A stretch of DNA of 64,000 nt from assembly GCF_900473965.1 (NCBI RefSeq), contig NZ_UCNJ01000012.1, positions 372,001-436,000 on the forward strand. The letters are read 5' to 3'. Origin of the DNA: Synechococcus sp. UW179A (GTDB lineage: Bacteria > Cyanobacteriota > Cyanobacteriia > PCC-6307 > Cyanobiaceae). Made by a program: the position numbers and the translations under genes. Below are positions 44,665 through 54,564 of this stretch, one piece after another (the first letter of the stretch is position 1; every line of letters starts with the position of its first letter). The notes under the pieces were generated by a model that had not been told where the DNA came from, did no database searches, and saw only the letters and a program-made list of their open reading frames with translations.

Positions 44665-45128
44665 GGTGTCAGCGGGGTCTGCGCTGGCTGATCAGGGCGC
44701 AGGATCATGGTGGCGCGCACCTGTCCGCCATTCGTCGGTACCGCCACAGCCCTTTCATCCTCAAGGTTGTAGGTCACACGTTCAGCCCTGAGTGTGCTGC
44801 CATCTTCCTGTACGACGTCGACATCACCACTCAGCACCAGGCGGCCCTCGCGGCTGAAGTACTGCGCCTGACGCGAGGTCGCCACCATTCCACGGGAGGG
44901 GTAAACGATCCGGACATTACCGATGGCGGTGACCACACCCGTGATGTTGTCAGCCGTTTGACTGTCGGATTCGATGGTGATCAAGCCATCGTCCGAGGGC
45001 GGACCCTCCAGAGGTGCGACAAACTCCTGCGCCAGAGAAGGTCCTGACAAGGCGAGAGCCAGACCCGCGCACCAGATCATGGAACGACGGAGCACAGTGA
45101 TCGATCGCTGAAACGGTGGGAACACCAT
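44661..45128 (-). CDS. LptA/OstA-like periplasmic protein
   Basis: A 155-residue protein with a signal peptide (SMIWCAGLALALSGPSLAQE) and one OstA-type beta domain: GLITIESDSQTADNITGVVT, then GNVRIVYPSRGMVATSRQAQ and EGRLVLSGDVDVVQEDGSTL. Proteins of this type form the periplasmic bridge for lipopolysaccharide. Its position before lptB and the permease supports this role. The C-terminus is Pro/Thr-rich (RPDQPAQTPLTP). The start is the ATG at 45128. Confidence 0.85.
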   Translation of the reverse strand: MVFPPFQRSITVLRRSMIWCAGLALALSGPSLAQEFVAPLEGPPSDDGLITIESDSQTADNITGVVTAIGNVRIVYPSRGMVATSRQAQYFSREGRLVLSGDVDVVQEDGSTLRAERVTYNLEDERAVAVPTNGGQVRATMILRPDQPAQTPLTP

Positions 45129-45170
45129 CGGTCCAGGCGCTTGGGAAAGGATGTGTCATGGTCCCACGAA

Positions 45171-45530
45171 TCACTCCACTGCAATCAGGCGAGGTGGCGG
45201 TAGAACCTCCGGGTCTGAGCCGGACTGAAGGGCGCTCAAGCGATCAGCGACTGCTTGATGCAACGCCATGAGGTCAAGCCCCAGAGCAGTGGGTAATGAG
45301 GGTCTGAGGCGCCCAATACCCTCACCGAGAAGAATGGTGGCACCGCGTGTGTTGCCCCGTTCGAGGTGAACATGGGCGACAGCGATCTGCACAATCGCCT
45401 GAATCAACTTGCGATCGGGATCGATCTGCTCATGCCAGATCTCCTCAAAGGCATCGTGGGCCTCATACCAGGCTCCGGAATTGAACAGCTCCAGAGCCTG
45501 CGGGAAACGGGGATCGTCAGCCGGACTCAA
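45171..45530 (-). CDS. DUF309 family protein
   Basis: A 119-residue helical protein of the DUF309 family: FNSGAWYEAHDAFEEIWHEQ contains the conserved EAHDxxExxW motif, followed by LIQAIVQIAVAHVHLERGN. The function is unknown. The start is a TTG overlapping the typA stop codon (TTGA), so it is translated from the same messenger as typA; the family is frequently found in cyanobacteria and plastids. Confidence 0.85.
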   Translation of the reverse strand: MSPADDPRFPQALELFNSGAWYEAHDAFEEIWHEQIDPDRKLIQAIVQIAVAHVHLERGNTRGATILLGEGIGRLRPSLPTALGLDLMALHQAVADRLSALQSGSDPEVLPPPRLIAVE

Positions 45531-47329
45531 CGCTTGGCCATCTTCTTCGCAGGAAGTTTGCGCAGACGAATCGATTCCGGAGTGACCTCAAGCATTTCGC
45601 CAGGACCGATGTATTCAAGAGCGCGCTCCAGCGTCATCTGAACAGGAGACTGAAGGGTGTCGAGTTCTTCAGCACCCGCTGAACGCATGTTGGTGAGCTG
45701 CTTCGACTTGCAGACATTGATCTCAAGATCCTGAGGACGATTGTTCTCGCCGATGATCATGCCTTTGTAAACCTTGGTTCCTGGGGAAATGAAGAATTGA
45801 CCACGATCTTCGGCATTTTTGAGGGCATAGAAGGTGGAAGTGCCCTCCTCAAATGCGATCAACACACCATTGCGGCGGGTGTCGAAATCACCCGTCATCG
45901 GCCGGTATTCAAAGAAGGAATGGCTCATGATCCCTTCACCACGAGTGGCACGGATAAATTCACCACGGAAACCGATCAGGCCACGGGAAGGAACCACAAA
46001 TTCCAGCTGTGTACGGCCATCCGAACTGGTTTCCATGTTCTGCATCTCAGCCTTGCGTGAGCCCAGTTTTTCAATGCAACTTCCCACGGCTGCTTCAGGA
46101 ACATCCATCACAAGGGTCTCGACAGGCTCGCAGGGTGTGCCGTCGATGGTCCTGAAAATCACCTGCGGCTGAGAGACCTGGAATTCGTAACCCTCGCGGC
46201 GCATGGTTTCAATGAGGATGCCGAGGTGGAGCTCACCGCGACCACTCACTGCAAAACGATCAGGTGAATCCGTGTCTTCAACTCGGAGTGCAACGTTGGT
46301 CAACAGCTCACGCTGGAGACGGTCTCGCACCTGACGGCTGGTCACAAACTTGCCTTCTTTACCTGCAAAGGGTGAGTCGTTGACCACGAAGGTCATCTGC
46401 AGGGTCGGCTCATCAACCTTGATCAGTGGAAGAGCTTTGGGTTCATCCGGACAGGCAATCGTCTCGCCGATATTGACCTCGTCAAAACCGGCTACAGCCA
46501 CCAGATCGCCAGCACTGGCTTCAGCGATTTCAACGCGCTGCAGTCCTTCAAAGCCAAGCAGTTTGCTGATCCGGCCCTTCTTGAGGTTGCCGTCATCTTT
46601 GATCAGAACTGCATTCTGACCCTGCTTAATCACACCATTGTGCACACGGCCAATGATGATCCGGCCTAGAAAATCGGAATAATCAAGCGTGGTGATCTGA
46701 AGTTGGAGAGGCTTGGTGGAATCGCCCACCGGAGGCGGAACGTGGCGCAGAATCGCATCGAAGAGCGGACGCATGTTGTCGCTCTCAGTTTTCATATCGG
46801 GCTTGGCGAAACCACCCAGGCCACTTCCAAACAGATAGGGGAAATCACACTGGTCGTCGTCGGCACCCAGCTCAAGGAAGAGATCAAGCACCTTGTCGAC
46901 AGCCGTTTCAGGATCAACCCGAGCACGATCGATCTTGTTGACAAAAACGATGGGCCTCAAACCCTGTTCCAGTGCTTTTTTCAGCACGAAACGGGTCTGA
47001 GGCATCGGACCTTCATTGGCGTCAACGATCAGAAGGCAACCGTCCACCATGCCGAGCACGCGCTCGACCTCACCTCCGAAATCAGCGTGTCCAGGGGTGT
47101 CAACAATATTGATGCGGGTGTCGTTGTAGGTGACAGCCGTGTTTTTGGAAAGGATGGTGATTCCACGCTCGCGCTCCAGGTCATTGGAATCCAGGACGCA
47201 GGTGGGGACTGCTTCGTTGTCACGGAAAATGCCTGACTGGGCCAGCAGTGAGTCGACCAGGGTCGTCTTTCCATGGTCAACGTGGGCGATGATCGCGATG
47301 TTGCGAATCGCCTTTTGCTGGGCGCTCAT
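45527..47329 (-). CDS. typA: Ribosome-associated GTPase TypA/BipA
   Basis: About 600 residues from the ATG at 47329 ([20 protein letters not shown]); the frame is open 43 codons upstream without conserved content. G-domain motifs: [15 protein letters not shown], the switch [27 protein letters not shown] and FVNKIDR. The EF-G-like domains III and V and the TypA-specific C-terminal domain ([20 protein letters not shown]) follow. It is a translation GTPase that helps ribosome assembly and stress adaptation. Normal length. Confidence 0.95.
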   Translation of the reverse strand: MSAQQKAIRNIAIIAHVDHGKTTLVDSLLAQSGIFRDNEAVPTCVLDSNDLERERGITILSKNTAVTYNDTRINIVDTPGHADFGGEVERVLGMVDGCLLIVDANEGPMPQTRFVLKKALEQGLRPIVFVNKIDRARVDPETAVDKVLDLFLELGADDDQCDFPYLFGSGLGGFAKPDMKTESDNMRPLFDAILRHVPPPVGDSTKPLQLQITTLDYSDFLGRIIIGRVHNGVIKQGQNAVLIKDDGNLKKGRISKLLGFEGLQRVEIAEASAGDLVAVAGFDEVNIGETIACPDEPKALPLIKVDEPTLQMTFVVNDSPFAGKEGKFVTSRQVRDRLQRELLTNVALRVEDTDSPDRFAVSGRGELHLGILIETMRREGYEFQVSQPQVIFRTIDGTPCEPVETLVMDVPEAAVGSCIEKLGSRKAEMQNMETSSDGRTQLEFVVPSRGLIGFRGEFIRATRGEGIMSHSFFEYRPMTGDFDTRRNGVLIAFEEGTSTFYALKNAEDRGQFFISPGTKVYKGMIIGENNRPQDLEINVCKSKQLTNMRSAGAEELDTLQSPVQMTLERALEYIGPGEMLEVTPESIRLRKLPAKKMAKR

Positions 47330-47488
47330 GGGGGTCTGTAGGGGGCGGAATGTCTCTAAGCGCCCGCAGGCGCAGTCGACGCACCTTATCTCAACGTGAG
47401 ATCGTTTCGGGTCGATGTGGACGGTCTTGATGAAGGTTGCTCCAGTACTAAGCACCAAATCAGCGCAGATCAGCGCGAATGACGATCC

Positions 47489-48241
47489 TCAAGCTCCATT
47501 GGCCAGGCGACGTGCAGGTTCAAACCTTCTCAACGCATCCGCTGAACCTTCAAAACGCCAGTGCCAAGGCTCGTAACTGACACCCTGCGAATTCACAGCA
47601 GGGAATGAAAGCGTGAAGTGATAACTAGCGGCATGATCCTGAAGCCAACTGAAGGCGTAAGTCTGCTCAAAAGAGGTTGACAAATTAGTCGCCGGGTCGT
47701 CCCCATCCCCGAGGTCGACGGCATAGCCAGTGCTGTGTTCGGAATACCCTGGCGGTGCAGACACCTTGGCCCGCTCCGCGGCAGTTTGATTGCGCTCGGA
47801 TTTGACGTCGAAGAAAATACTTTTCTGGAGTTCCTGGGAGCGATAACCGCTCAGCAATCTCAGATCAACGCCATCGGCTGCAGCCGCACGACGCATGGCA
47901 TCAAGAGCGATGGCGGCGTCTCGATGCAACTCAATTCCCGCCTCCACTGGCACCAGTTGATCCACCACTGCCTCTGGGTAGGGGAAATGCCCCAGTAGGC
48001 GACCATCACGACCTGGCTGTTCCTCAATGCCCTCAACCAACTCGGGCTTGGAACCGAACGGCAGCAGGTCCGGCAGGAATAAGACTGTGGCTAGCGACAG
48101 TGAGAAGACAACACCACAGGCGAGCAGAAGTCCTAGACCACTGCCTCGCTTCGGTTGAGAGGAACGACTGCGGCGTGCGATGGGGATGTCATCGCGGCTG
48201 CTGTCGCGCTTCCTGCTGCGGGTGGCGACAGCCCGAGACAA
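47489..48241 (-). CDS. VanY-like D-alanyl-D-alanine carboxypeptidase
   Basis: A 250-residue membrane-anchored peptidase of family M15B. A basic N-terminus is followed by one membrane segment (GLGLLLACGVVFSLSLATVL). The catalytic domain has LRLLSGYRSQELQKSIF, the zinc motif GYSEHSTGYAVDLGDGD and EPWHWRFEG near the end. It would trim terminal D-Ala from peptidoglycan stems in the periplasm. It is divergent from chlP with about 107 bases between. Confidence 0.88.
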   Translation of the reverse strand: MSRAVATRSRKRDSSRDDIPIARRSRSSQPKRGSGLGLLLACGVVFSLSLATVLFLPDLLPFGSKPELVEGIEEQPGRDGRLLGHFPYPEAVVDQLVPVEAGIELHRDAAIALDAMRRAAAADGVDLRLLSGYRSQELQKSIFFDVKSERNQTAAERAKVSAPPGYSEHSTGYAVDLGDGDDPATNLSTSFEQTYAFSWLQDHAASYHFTLSFPAVNSQGVSYEPWHWRFEGSADALRRFEPARRLANGA

Positions 48242-48348
48242 AAGAACACTTCACTGATGTTTCGATCGTAAGGGGGTGCGCCAGTGCCAGCGGCGAAAGG
48301 ACAGGTTGCGGTGTAGCTTCAATTTAGAGTCCAGCGGAGTGTGCTGAG

Positions 48349-49725
48349 ATGCTGAGAGTTGCTGTCATCGGCGGAGGTCCGAGCGGTTCCTGCGCGGCCG
48401 AAGTGCTTGCAAAAGCTGGCATCAACACCTGGCTGTTCGAACGCAAACTTGACAACGCCAAGCCCTGCGGAGGAGCAATCCCACTCTGCATGGTTGAGGA
48501 ATTCGAACTTCCTGAATCAATTATCGACCGAAAGGTCCGCAACATGAAGATGATTTCCCCCTCCAACAAGGAGGTGGATATCAGACTGGACCCACTCGGC
48601 TACGACAACGATGCCTATATCGGCATGTGTCGTCGTGAGGTTTTTGATGCCTTCCTGCGCAACCGCTCCGCCGAACTCGGGGCGACTTTGGTGAATGCGT
48701 TAGTCCAGAAAATTGACACCGGAACCAATCGCCAGGGGCCCTACACCCTGCATTACGCCGATTACAGCAATGGTGGTCCGACCGGAGAGCTGAAGACTCT
48801 CGAGGTGGATCTGATCATCGGCGCCGATGGTGCCAACTCCCGTGTTGCCAAGGCCATGGATGCCGGTGATTACAACGTGGCCATCGCTTTCCAGGAACGC
48901 ATCAAGCTGCCTGCCGAGGAGATGACCTATTACGAGGATCTCGCCGAGATGTATGTGGGGACCGACGTCTCCCCTGACTTCTATGCCTGGGTGTTCCCCA
49001 AGTTCGACCACGTTGCTGTGGGAACAGGAACAATGCAGCAGAACCAGTCGCTGATCAAAGGCCTTCAGAAAGGGATTCGTGAGCGTGCGCGCAAGCGTCT
49101 GTTCAAGGGTGAAGTGATCAAGGTCGAAGCCCATCCAATCCCCGAACATCCCCGTCCAAGAAGAGTTGTGGGTCGCATGGCCCTGGTGGGTGACGCCGCT
49201 GGCTATGTGACCAAGAGCTCAGGTGAAGGGATTTACTTCGCCGCCAAGAGCGGGCGAATGTGCGCGGAAGCCATTGTGGAGATCTCAGCGAACGGAAGCC
49301 GCATCCCCACGGAGAAGCAGATCAAGTCGACCTACCTGAAGCGCTGGGACCGGAAGTACGGCGCCACTTATGCGGTTCTCGACATTCTCCAAAAGATTTT
49401 CTACCGGAACGACGCAGCCCGGGAAGCCTTCGTGGAAATGTGCGATGACCGCGATGTTCAGAAGCTCACCTTTGACAGCTACCTGTACAAGCGGGTGGTG
49501 ATGATGAATCCCTGGCAGCAGGTCAAGCTCACCCTGCGCACTGTTGGCAGCCTGTTACGCGGTCAGGCCCTTGCACCGTCCAACTACGGGTCTGTTCCCT
49601 CCGCAGTGGGACGAACAGACGGTGACTTCCTAGCGGAGGAAGCGGCCCAGGCAATCAAATCCCAGTCCAATGAAGAAGACCACGCGTCAAGCGGAGAGGA
49701 GCGTTCAAAAGTCACCAGCAGCTGA
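48349..49725 (+). CDS. chlP: Geranylgeranyl diphosphate/chlorophyll reductase
   Basis: A 458-residue flavoprotein. The FAD/NADPH-binding N-terminus is LRVAVIGGGPSGSCAAEVLA, followed by KPCGGAIPLCMVEEFELPES, and a second nucleotide motif MALVGDAAGYVTKSSGEGIY. It reduces the geranylgeranyl chain to phytyl for chlorophyll and tocopherol synthesis. The C-terminal extension after about residue 410 is Ser/Glu-rich. Typical ChlP length is about 450 residues. Its stop codon lies within a hairpin terminator shared with glyS. Confidence 0.95.
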   Translation: MLRVAVIGGGPSGSCAAEVLAKAGINTWLFERKLDNAKPCGGAIPLCMVEEFELPESIIDRKVRNMKMISPSNKEVDIRLDPLGYDNDAYIGMCRREVFDAFLRNRSAELGATLVNALVQKIDTGTNRQGPYTLHYADYSNGGPTGELKTLEVDLIIGADGANSRVAKAMDAGDYNVAIAFQERIKLPAEEMTYYEDLAEMYVGTDVSPDFYAWVFPKFDHVAVGTGTMQQNQSLIKGLQKGIRERARKRLFKGEVIKVEAHPIPEHPRPRRVVGRMALVGDAAGYVTKSSGEGIYFAAKSGRMCAEAIVEISANGSRIPTEKQIKSTYLKRWDRKYGATYAVLDILQKIFYRNDAAREAFVEMCDDRDVQKLTFDSYLYKRVVMMNPWQQVKLTLRTVGSLLRGQALAPSNYGSVPSAVGRTDGDFLAEEAAQAIKSQSNEEDHASSGEERSKVTSS

Positions 49726-49749
49726 GCTCAACCAATGTGGAGCTCAGCT
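49720..49749. terminator. Bidirectional terminator between chlP and glyS
   Basis: AGCTGAGCTC (49720-49729) and GAGCTCAGCT (49740-49749) form a perfect ten-base-pair stem with a ten-base loop, followed by ATTTGATTT on the plus strand. It includes the chlP stop codon and separates two convergent genes. Confidence 0.7.
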
Positions 49750-49756
49750 ATTTGAT

Positions 49757-51916
49757 TTACGACTGGATGTTGTCGAAACGCGCCAGAACGGAAGCCTGAT
49801 TGCGCAGGACACCAAGCAGGTTCAGACGGTTGCGTCTCACAGCATCGTTATCAGCCATCACCATCACGCTGTTCTCGCCGTCGAAGAAGGCCTCGAGAGC
49901 TCTAGCAGCACCCTGAAGCTCTGAAGCCAGGCCTTGGTAATCACAGGCCTCAGCTAGCGGACTGAGGGCCTGCAACTGCTTCAGCAGATCAGACTCACTC
50001 GGTGAGTCGAACAACGAGGCTTCGATCACGGGTCCCGGGACCAGTTGAGAGCTGTCGAGATCACCTTTCTCGGCCAGTTTGGATGCTCGTTGAACCACTG
50101 CCTGAATAGCCTGGAGGCGACCGCCAGTCCGCAGTTCCTGCAGCAATAAAAGCCGTTCACGGGCATCGACAGGATCCTGAAGCAGGCGTGCGCTGCTCAC
50201 CCCCTCTCCGCTTACAGCCTGCACAAGGTCGAGCGGGAAACCATCCTCTTCGAACTGAGACACCATGCGTTGCCGCAGCAGCTGGCCCAGATCATTGGCC
50301 AGACCAGGAGCATCAAACTGAAACGCTGGGAATAAATCTGCCCAGTGGTCTGCCGCTGTTGACAGCAGCGTCTGCAACGGCAGTCGCCAGCCACGGTCCC
50401 AGAGGATCTGAACGATTCCATTGCCGGCACGGCGGAGCGCGTAGGGGTCGGACGAACCCGTCGGACGCTGACCTTTGGCGAAAATGCTGAGTAGGAGCTC
50501 CAAACGCTCAGCCAGTGCCAGCAAGGCACCGGCATCGCTAGAAGGTGGCGCGTCCCCCGCACCTGCTGGTTGATAGTGCTCTGCCACTGCCAAGGCAACA
50601 TCGCGGTGTTCCCCTTCCTCAAGCAGATACTTACCGCCCATCAAACCCTGCAGTTCAGGGAATTCACCCACCATCTGGCTGACAAGATCGTTCTTGCAGA
50701 GATAGGCCGCACGGCGTCCATGGTCTGCCTGTGATTCGCTGGTTGCCAGGGCCTGAAGCAGCTTGTCCATCACCCAGCTGATCCTCTCGGTGCGATCCAG
50801 CAGGCTGCCTAGACCTTCAGCAAACGTGACGCGATCGAGCTCCTGACGCCGTTGCTCGCTGGGTTGTCGGCGATCAACATTAAGGAAAAACTCAGCATCC
50901 GCAAGACGGGCACTGAGAACTCGCTGATTACCGCTGACAATCGTCTTGGAGGCATCAGGCAATCCATTGCCAACAAGCAGAAAATCGGACAACAACACGG
51001 TGCGAGCACCAAGCTGCAGCGGATCGGCAGTCGCGTTCGTTTGCCTAAGAGGAACGTACCGTTGATGCGACTGCATCACCGTGACGATCACTTCCGGCGG
51101 CAAATCCAAATACTGATCTGCGATTTCACCCTTCAGCACGATGGGGGCTTCCACCAGGTCCACCAGCTCCTGAAACAGGCTTTCCGGACAATCAGCCTCA
51201 CCGCCGCAGGAGGCTGCCTGAGCAGCAATGGAGCTGCGAATCATTTCGGAACGCTGATCGCGATCCACCATCACACCGGCTTCAGCAAGACGCTCTGGCA
51301 GTTGATCTGCAGACGTCAACTCAGCGAGCGAGTCATGAAGACGATGGCCTCGACTGTGACGACCACTGCGCACGAGAGGATCAGAGGCATCGAGAGTGAC
51401 AGGTATCAGGGCCTCACCCAGAAGCGCGACAAGCCATCGCACAGGTCGACTGAACCGCTGCTCTCCGCTCCCCCAGCGCATGAACCGACGTCCCTGAAGG
51501 CTGTCAATCCACTGGGGGATGAAGTCCTGCAACAGAACGGAGCTCTCCTGACCAGGGGTGCAGACACGAGCAAACAGACATGGACCCTTGGGCGTGTCTC
51601 GGGTTTCGAGCTGCGAGGGGTCCACGCCGCAACGCTTAGCAAAACCAAGAGCGGCCGGTCCTGGCTGGCCGTCAACCAGAGCCTGGGACACAGGAGGGCC
51701 CTTGCGATCCTCCTCCAGATCTGGCTGTGAATCGATGAGATCGCTGATCTGAACTAACAAACGACGTGGTGTCCCCGTTACCGAGAGCGGTCCGTGGTCG
51801 AGCCGCAGCTCTTTCAGATCAGTGCGGACACGCAGCTCCAGCTGCTGAAGCGCTGAGCGAACGAAATCGGCCGGTAGTTCCTCAGTGCCGATCTCGAGCA
51901 GAAACGTGTTTGCCAC
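49757..51916 (-). CDS. glyS: Glycyl-tRNA synthetase beta subunit
   Basis: About 719 residues from the GTG at 51916 (VANTFLLEIGTEELPADFVR); the frame remains open upstream, but that part is not conserved and overlaps sir. The family signature LEIGTEELPA and the segments VTGTPRRLLVQISDL, FMRWGSGEQRFSRPVRWLVA and DPYALRRAGNGIVQILWD are all present. It is the tRNA-recognising subunit of the tetrameric alpha2-beta2 enzyme; the catalytic alpha subunit (glyQ) is not in the window. It is convergent with chlP and divergent from sir. Confidence 0.95.
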   Translation of the reverse strand: MANTFLLEIGTEELPADFVRSALQQLELRVRTDLKELRLDHGPLSVTGTPRRLLVQISDLIDSQPDLEEDRKGPPVSQALVDGQPGPAALGFAKRCGVDPSQLETRDTPKGPCLFARVCTPGQESSVLLQDFIPQWIDSLQGRRFMRWGSGEQRFSRPVRWLVALLGEALIPVTLDASDPLVRSGRHSRGHRLHDSLAELTSADQLPERLAEAGVMVDRDQRSEMIRSSIAAQAASCGGEADCPESLFQELVDLVEAPIVLKGEIADQYLDLPPEVIVTVMQSHQRYVPLRQTNATADPLQLGARTVLLSDFLLVGNGLPDASKTIVSGNQRVLSARLADAEFFLNVDRRQPSEQRRQELDRVTFAEGLGSLLDRTERISWVMDKLLQALATSESQADHGRRAAYLCKNDLVSQMVGEFPELQGLMGGKYLLEEGEHRDVALAVAEHYQPAGAGDAPPSSDAGALLALAERLELLLSIFAKGQRPTGSSDPYALRRAGNGIVQILWDRGWRLPLQTLLSTAADHWADLFPAFQFDAPGLANDLGQLLRQRMVSQFEEDGFPLDLVQAVSGEGVSSARLLQDPVDARERLLLLQELRTGGRLQAIQAVVQRASKLAEKGDLDSSQLVPGPVIEASLFDSPSESDLLKQLQALSPLAEACDYQGLASELQGAARALEAFFDGENSVMVMADNDAVRRNRLNLLGVLRNQASVLARFDNIQS

Positions 51917-51989
51917 TCCACGTGCCAATGCAGGTGGCGACTTTATGAGACGCCGCTTCGCTAGTTTCAAATGAAACAACGAGGCACGT

Positions 51990-53801
51990 GTGAGCGACGG
52001 ACTGACAGCCACATCCAATGCGCAGGAGGCCGTCGTTGCTTCTGTGCTGGATGGGCCTGCAGCGCGCACAGAGTCGATCGATACAGCACTGTCAAAAGCT
52101 GAGAAACGGAAGCTTTACAGCGGTCATCTGCGTGAGCCGCTGCAGTCGGAACTCCTGAACGACGACATCCGTTTCAGTGAAGATGCCGTCCAGTTGCTGA
52201 AGTTTCACGGCAGCTATCAACAAAACCATCGCGAACTGCGCAAAACCGACAAGGTGCGTTGCTGGCAGATGATGCTGCGGCTGCGCAATCCAGGAGGTCG
52301 GGTCCCAGCTGATCTGTTCGCAGCTCTTGATGACCTCTCTGATCGCTACGGCGACGGCACACTACGCGCCACAACCCGCCAGGCCTTTCAGATGCACGGG
52401 GTGCCGAAGGGTGACCTGAAGACCGTGATCGGCACGATCATTACCAATCTGGGGTCAACCCTGGCCGCCTGTGGTGATATCAACCGCAACGTGATGGCCC
52501 CCCCTGCGCCGTTCGAGAAGGGTGCCTACCCGGCAGCAAGGGCACTTGCCGATCAAATCGCTGATCTTCTCAGCCCTGAGGCAGCGGAGGGGTCTTACCT
52601 GGACATGTGGATTGACGGCGACCACAGCTACCGCTTTCAGCCAGTCACAACCGTCCGCAAGGCCCGCAGCCGTCAGCAGAAAGGAGGAGTCTTTTCCGGC
52701 AGCGGAGCCGAACCTCTCTACGGCGATACCTACCTGCCCCGCAAATTTAAGGTTGCCGTCACCGTGCCAGGCGACAACTCCGTTGATCTACTGACTCAAG
52801 ACATCGGACTCGTGGCTTTTGCTGATGCCTCAGGAGCACTGAAAGGTTGCAATGTCTACGTGGGGGGCGGAATGGGCCGAACCCACAACCAGGAAGACAC
52901 GTTTGCAAGAACCGCCGACGTGCTCGGCTACGTGAAGGCGGAGGACATCTTCGATCTGCTGCAGGCGATCATGGCTTTGCAAAGGGATCACGGAGATCGT
53001 GAAATCCGCAAGCACGCCCGTATGAAATATCTCCTGCATCAGCGGGGGATCACCTGGTTCAGATCAACACTGAGAAAGAGCTACTTCAGAGGTGAACTGA
53101 AGGGCATCCGCCAGGAGCCTGTTGCCAAGCTCCAGGATTACCTGGGTTGGCACCGTCAGAAGAAAGGTCTCTGGTTTGTCGGACTACCGATGATGTGCGG
53201 ACGACTGGAAGGTGCGGTGAAAAATGGGTTGCGCAAAATTGTGCAGACCTATCAGCTGGAAATCCGCCTAACTGCCAATCAGGACCTACTGCTCTGCAAC
53301 ATCGGCGCCGCTCAGAAAACATCGATCAAGCAGGCACTCGCAGAACTTGGGTTTGAACTTCCAGGCGAACCAGCCCCGCTTGCGCGTCATGCGATTGCCT
53401 GCCCAGCACTGCCAACTTGCGGTCTGGCAATCACAGAGGCTGAGAGGATTCTCCCCGAGGTGCTTGACCGCCTGGATGCGTTGTTGCAAAAACTGGGCAT
53501 CGACCAATCGGTTTTGGTGCGCATGACCGGATGCCCCAATGGCTGCGCCCGTCCCTACATGGCCGAACTTGCTCTGGTGGGAAGTGGCCTGAATCAATAT
53601 CAGCTTTGGTTGGGTGGCACTCCGAATCTTCAGGTGCTGGCCAGGCCCTTTTTGCAGAAGATGCCCCTGGATCAACTGGAATCAACGCTGGAGCCCTTAC
53701 TGATCAACTGGAAACAGTGCGGGGTCAAGCGCAGTTTCGGAGCGCACGTCAACCGACTCGGAGACGAGTTGGTTCAACAACTCCTGGAAACGGAGGCGTA
53801 G
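51990..53801 (+). CDS. sir: Ferredoxin-dependent sulfite reductase
   Basis: A 603-residue enzyme from a GTG start. The substrate and siroheme-binding regions are seen in DGTLRATTRQAFQMHGV and RNVMAPPAPF. The two Cys clusters that hold the 4Fe-4S and siroheme are ACPALPTCGLAITEAE and RMTGCPNGCARPY. It reduces sulfite to sulfide with electrons from ferredoxin, supplying sulfide to cysteine and to the metY reaction encoded elsewhere in the window. Length fits the cyanobacterial type. Its 3' end overlaps the convergent dipeptidase gene by 28 bases. Confidence 0.94.
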   Translation: MSDGLTATSNAQEAVVASVLDGPAARTESIDTALSKAEKRKLYSGHLREPLQSELLNDDIRFSEDAVQLLKFHGSYQQNHRELRKTDKVRCWQMMLRLRNPGGRVPADLFAALDDLSDRYGDGTLRATTRQAFQMHGVPKGDLKTVIGTIITNLGSTLAACGDINRNVMAPPAPFEKGAYPAARALADQIADLLSPEAAEGSYLDMWIDGDHSYRFQPVTTVRKARSRQQKGGVFSGSGAEPLYGDTYLPRKFKVAVTVPGDNSVDLLTQDIGLVAFADASGALKGCNVYVGGGMGRTHNQEDTFARTADVLGYVKAEDIFDLLQAIMALQRDHGDREIRKHARMKYLLHQRGITWFRSTLRKSYFRGELKGIRQEPVAKLQDYLGWHRQKKGLWFVGLPMMCGRLEGAVKNGLRKIVQTYQLEIRLTANQDLLLCNIGAAQKTSIKQALAELGFELPGEPAPLARHAIACPALPTCGLAITEAERILPEVLDRLDALLQKLGIDQSVLVRMTGCPNGCARPYMAELALVGSGLNQYQLWLGGTPNLQVLARPFLQKMPLDQLESTLEPLLINWKQCGVKRSFGAHVNRLGDELVQQLLETEA

Positions 53802-54502
53802 ATCGCTCCGGGAGTCTGTTGTTTCCAAGCCCAGAGCTGATCTCCGTGGCTGAAATGCCACCATTCATTGGGATGTCTGGCAAAACCAGCCTGGGACATC
53901 ACTTCATTGAGCAGACAACGACGACCGTGCCAGCGAGCCGCCTCACCGTGGGGATTTGCTTCAGCCTCCCTGGCATGGTGATCGGGAATGGACTGATCGC
54001 CGATGGCATCGATGTCACCGCCCATCTCCAGTGGCTTACCAGAGCTGTCAGCAAGGGTGAGATCCACTGCGCCACCGGTGCTGTGAGGAGGGGGTGTACA
54101 GGGATCCGGACTCGGAGGGGCCCAGAACCGGGCCACATCGCTTTGCACCTGTTCGAGAGCTGCAGCCATCAACGGGTCTGAAGGATCAAAACCCTGAGAG
54201 CGGCATTGCTCCTGCACGGCGTGCTCCACCATGAAAGCCTGGACACGAATCGGCCTCCAAGCATCAAAGATCGCCAGCTGCACCGTGCCGACCTCTGGAT
54301 CACTTCGCATCGACAGAAGGGTCTGTGCGGTAATCAGCCGCTTAAGAACGCCGGAACGCAGTCGATAGGGATCGGCATCCTCGCCATACGGTGCACCGAC
54401 GCAGGCATAGGGATGGGGCTCAAGGCACAGGAAGCGTGGCTTGAGCGACACAAGCGGTTCACCACAGTCGTCGATCACCACATCGCTCCAGGGACGACGC
54501 AT
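53774..54502 (-). CDS. VanX-like D-alanyl-D-alanine dipeptidase
   Basis: A 242-residue zinc peptidase of family M15D. Motifs: LAIFDAWRPIRVQAFM with the conserved Arg, PPPHSTGGAVDLTLADSSGK with zinc ligands His and Asp, and HPNEWWHFSHGD with the catalytic Glu and third ligand His. No signal peptide, so it is cytoplasmic and likely recycles D-Ala-D-Ala from the cell wall; a role in vancomycin resistance is not implied. It is convergent with sir with overlapping 3' ends. Confidence 0.9.
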   Translation of the reverse strand: MRRPWSDVVIDDCGEPLVSLKPRFLCLEPHPYACVGAPYGEDADPYRLRSGVLKRLITAQTLLSMRSDPEVGTVQLAIFDAWRPIRVQAFMVEHAVQEQCRSQGFDPSDPLMAAALEQVQSDVARFWAPPSPDPCTPPPHSTGGAVDLTLADSSGKPLEMGGDIDAIGDQSIPDHHAREAEANPHGEAARWHGRRCLLNEVMSQAGFARHPNEWWHFSHGDQLWAWKQQTPGAIYASVSRSC

Positions 54503-54564
54503 CCGACCTCAGAACGCAAGGCAGCCATCGTATGGGGAGACCATCATCAGCACTCCGATGGGAT

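Noticed and set aside
50852..51730. A 292-codon plus-strand open frame opposite glyS
   Set aside because: Antisense to a clear glyS; no recognisable domain. Long shadows are common in GC-rich genes.
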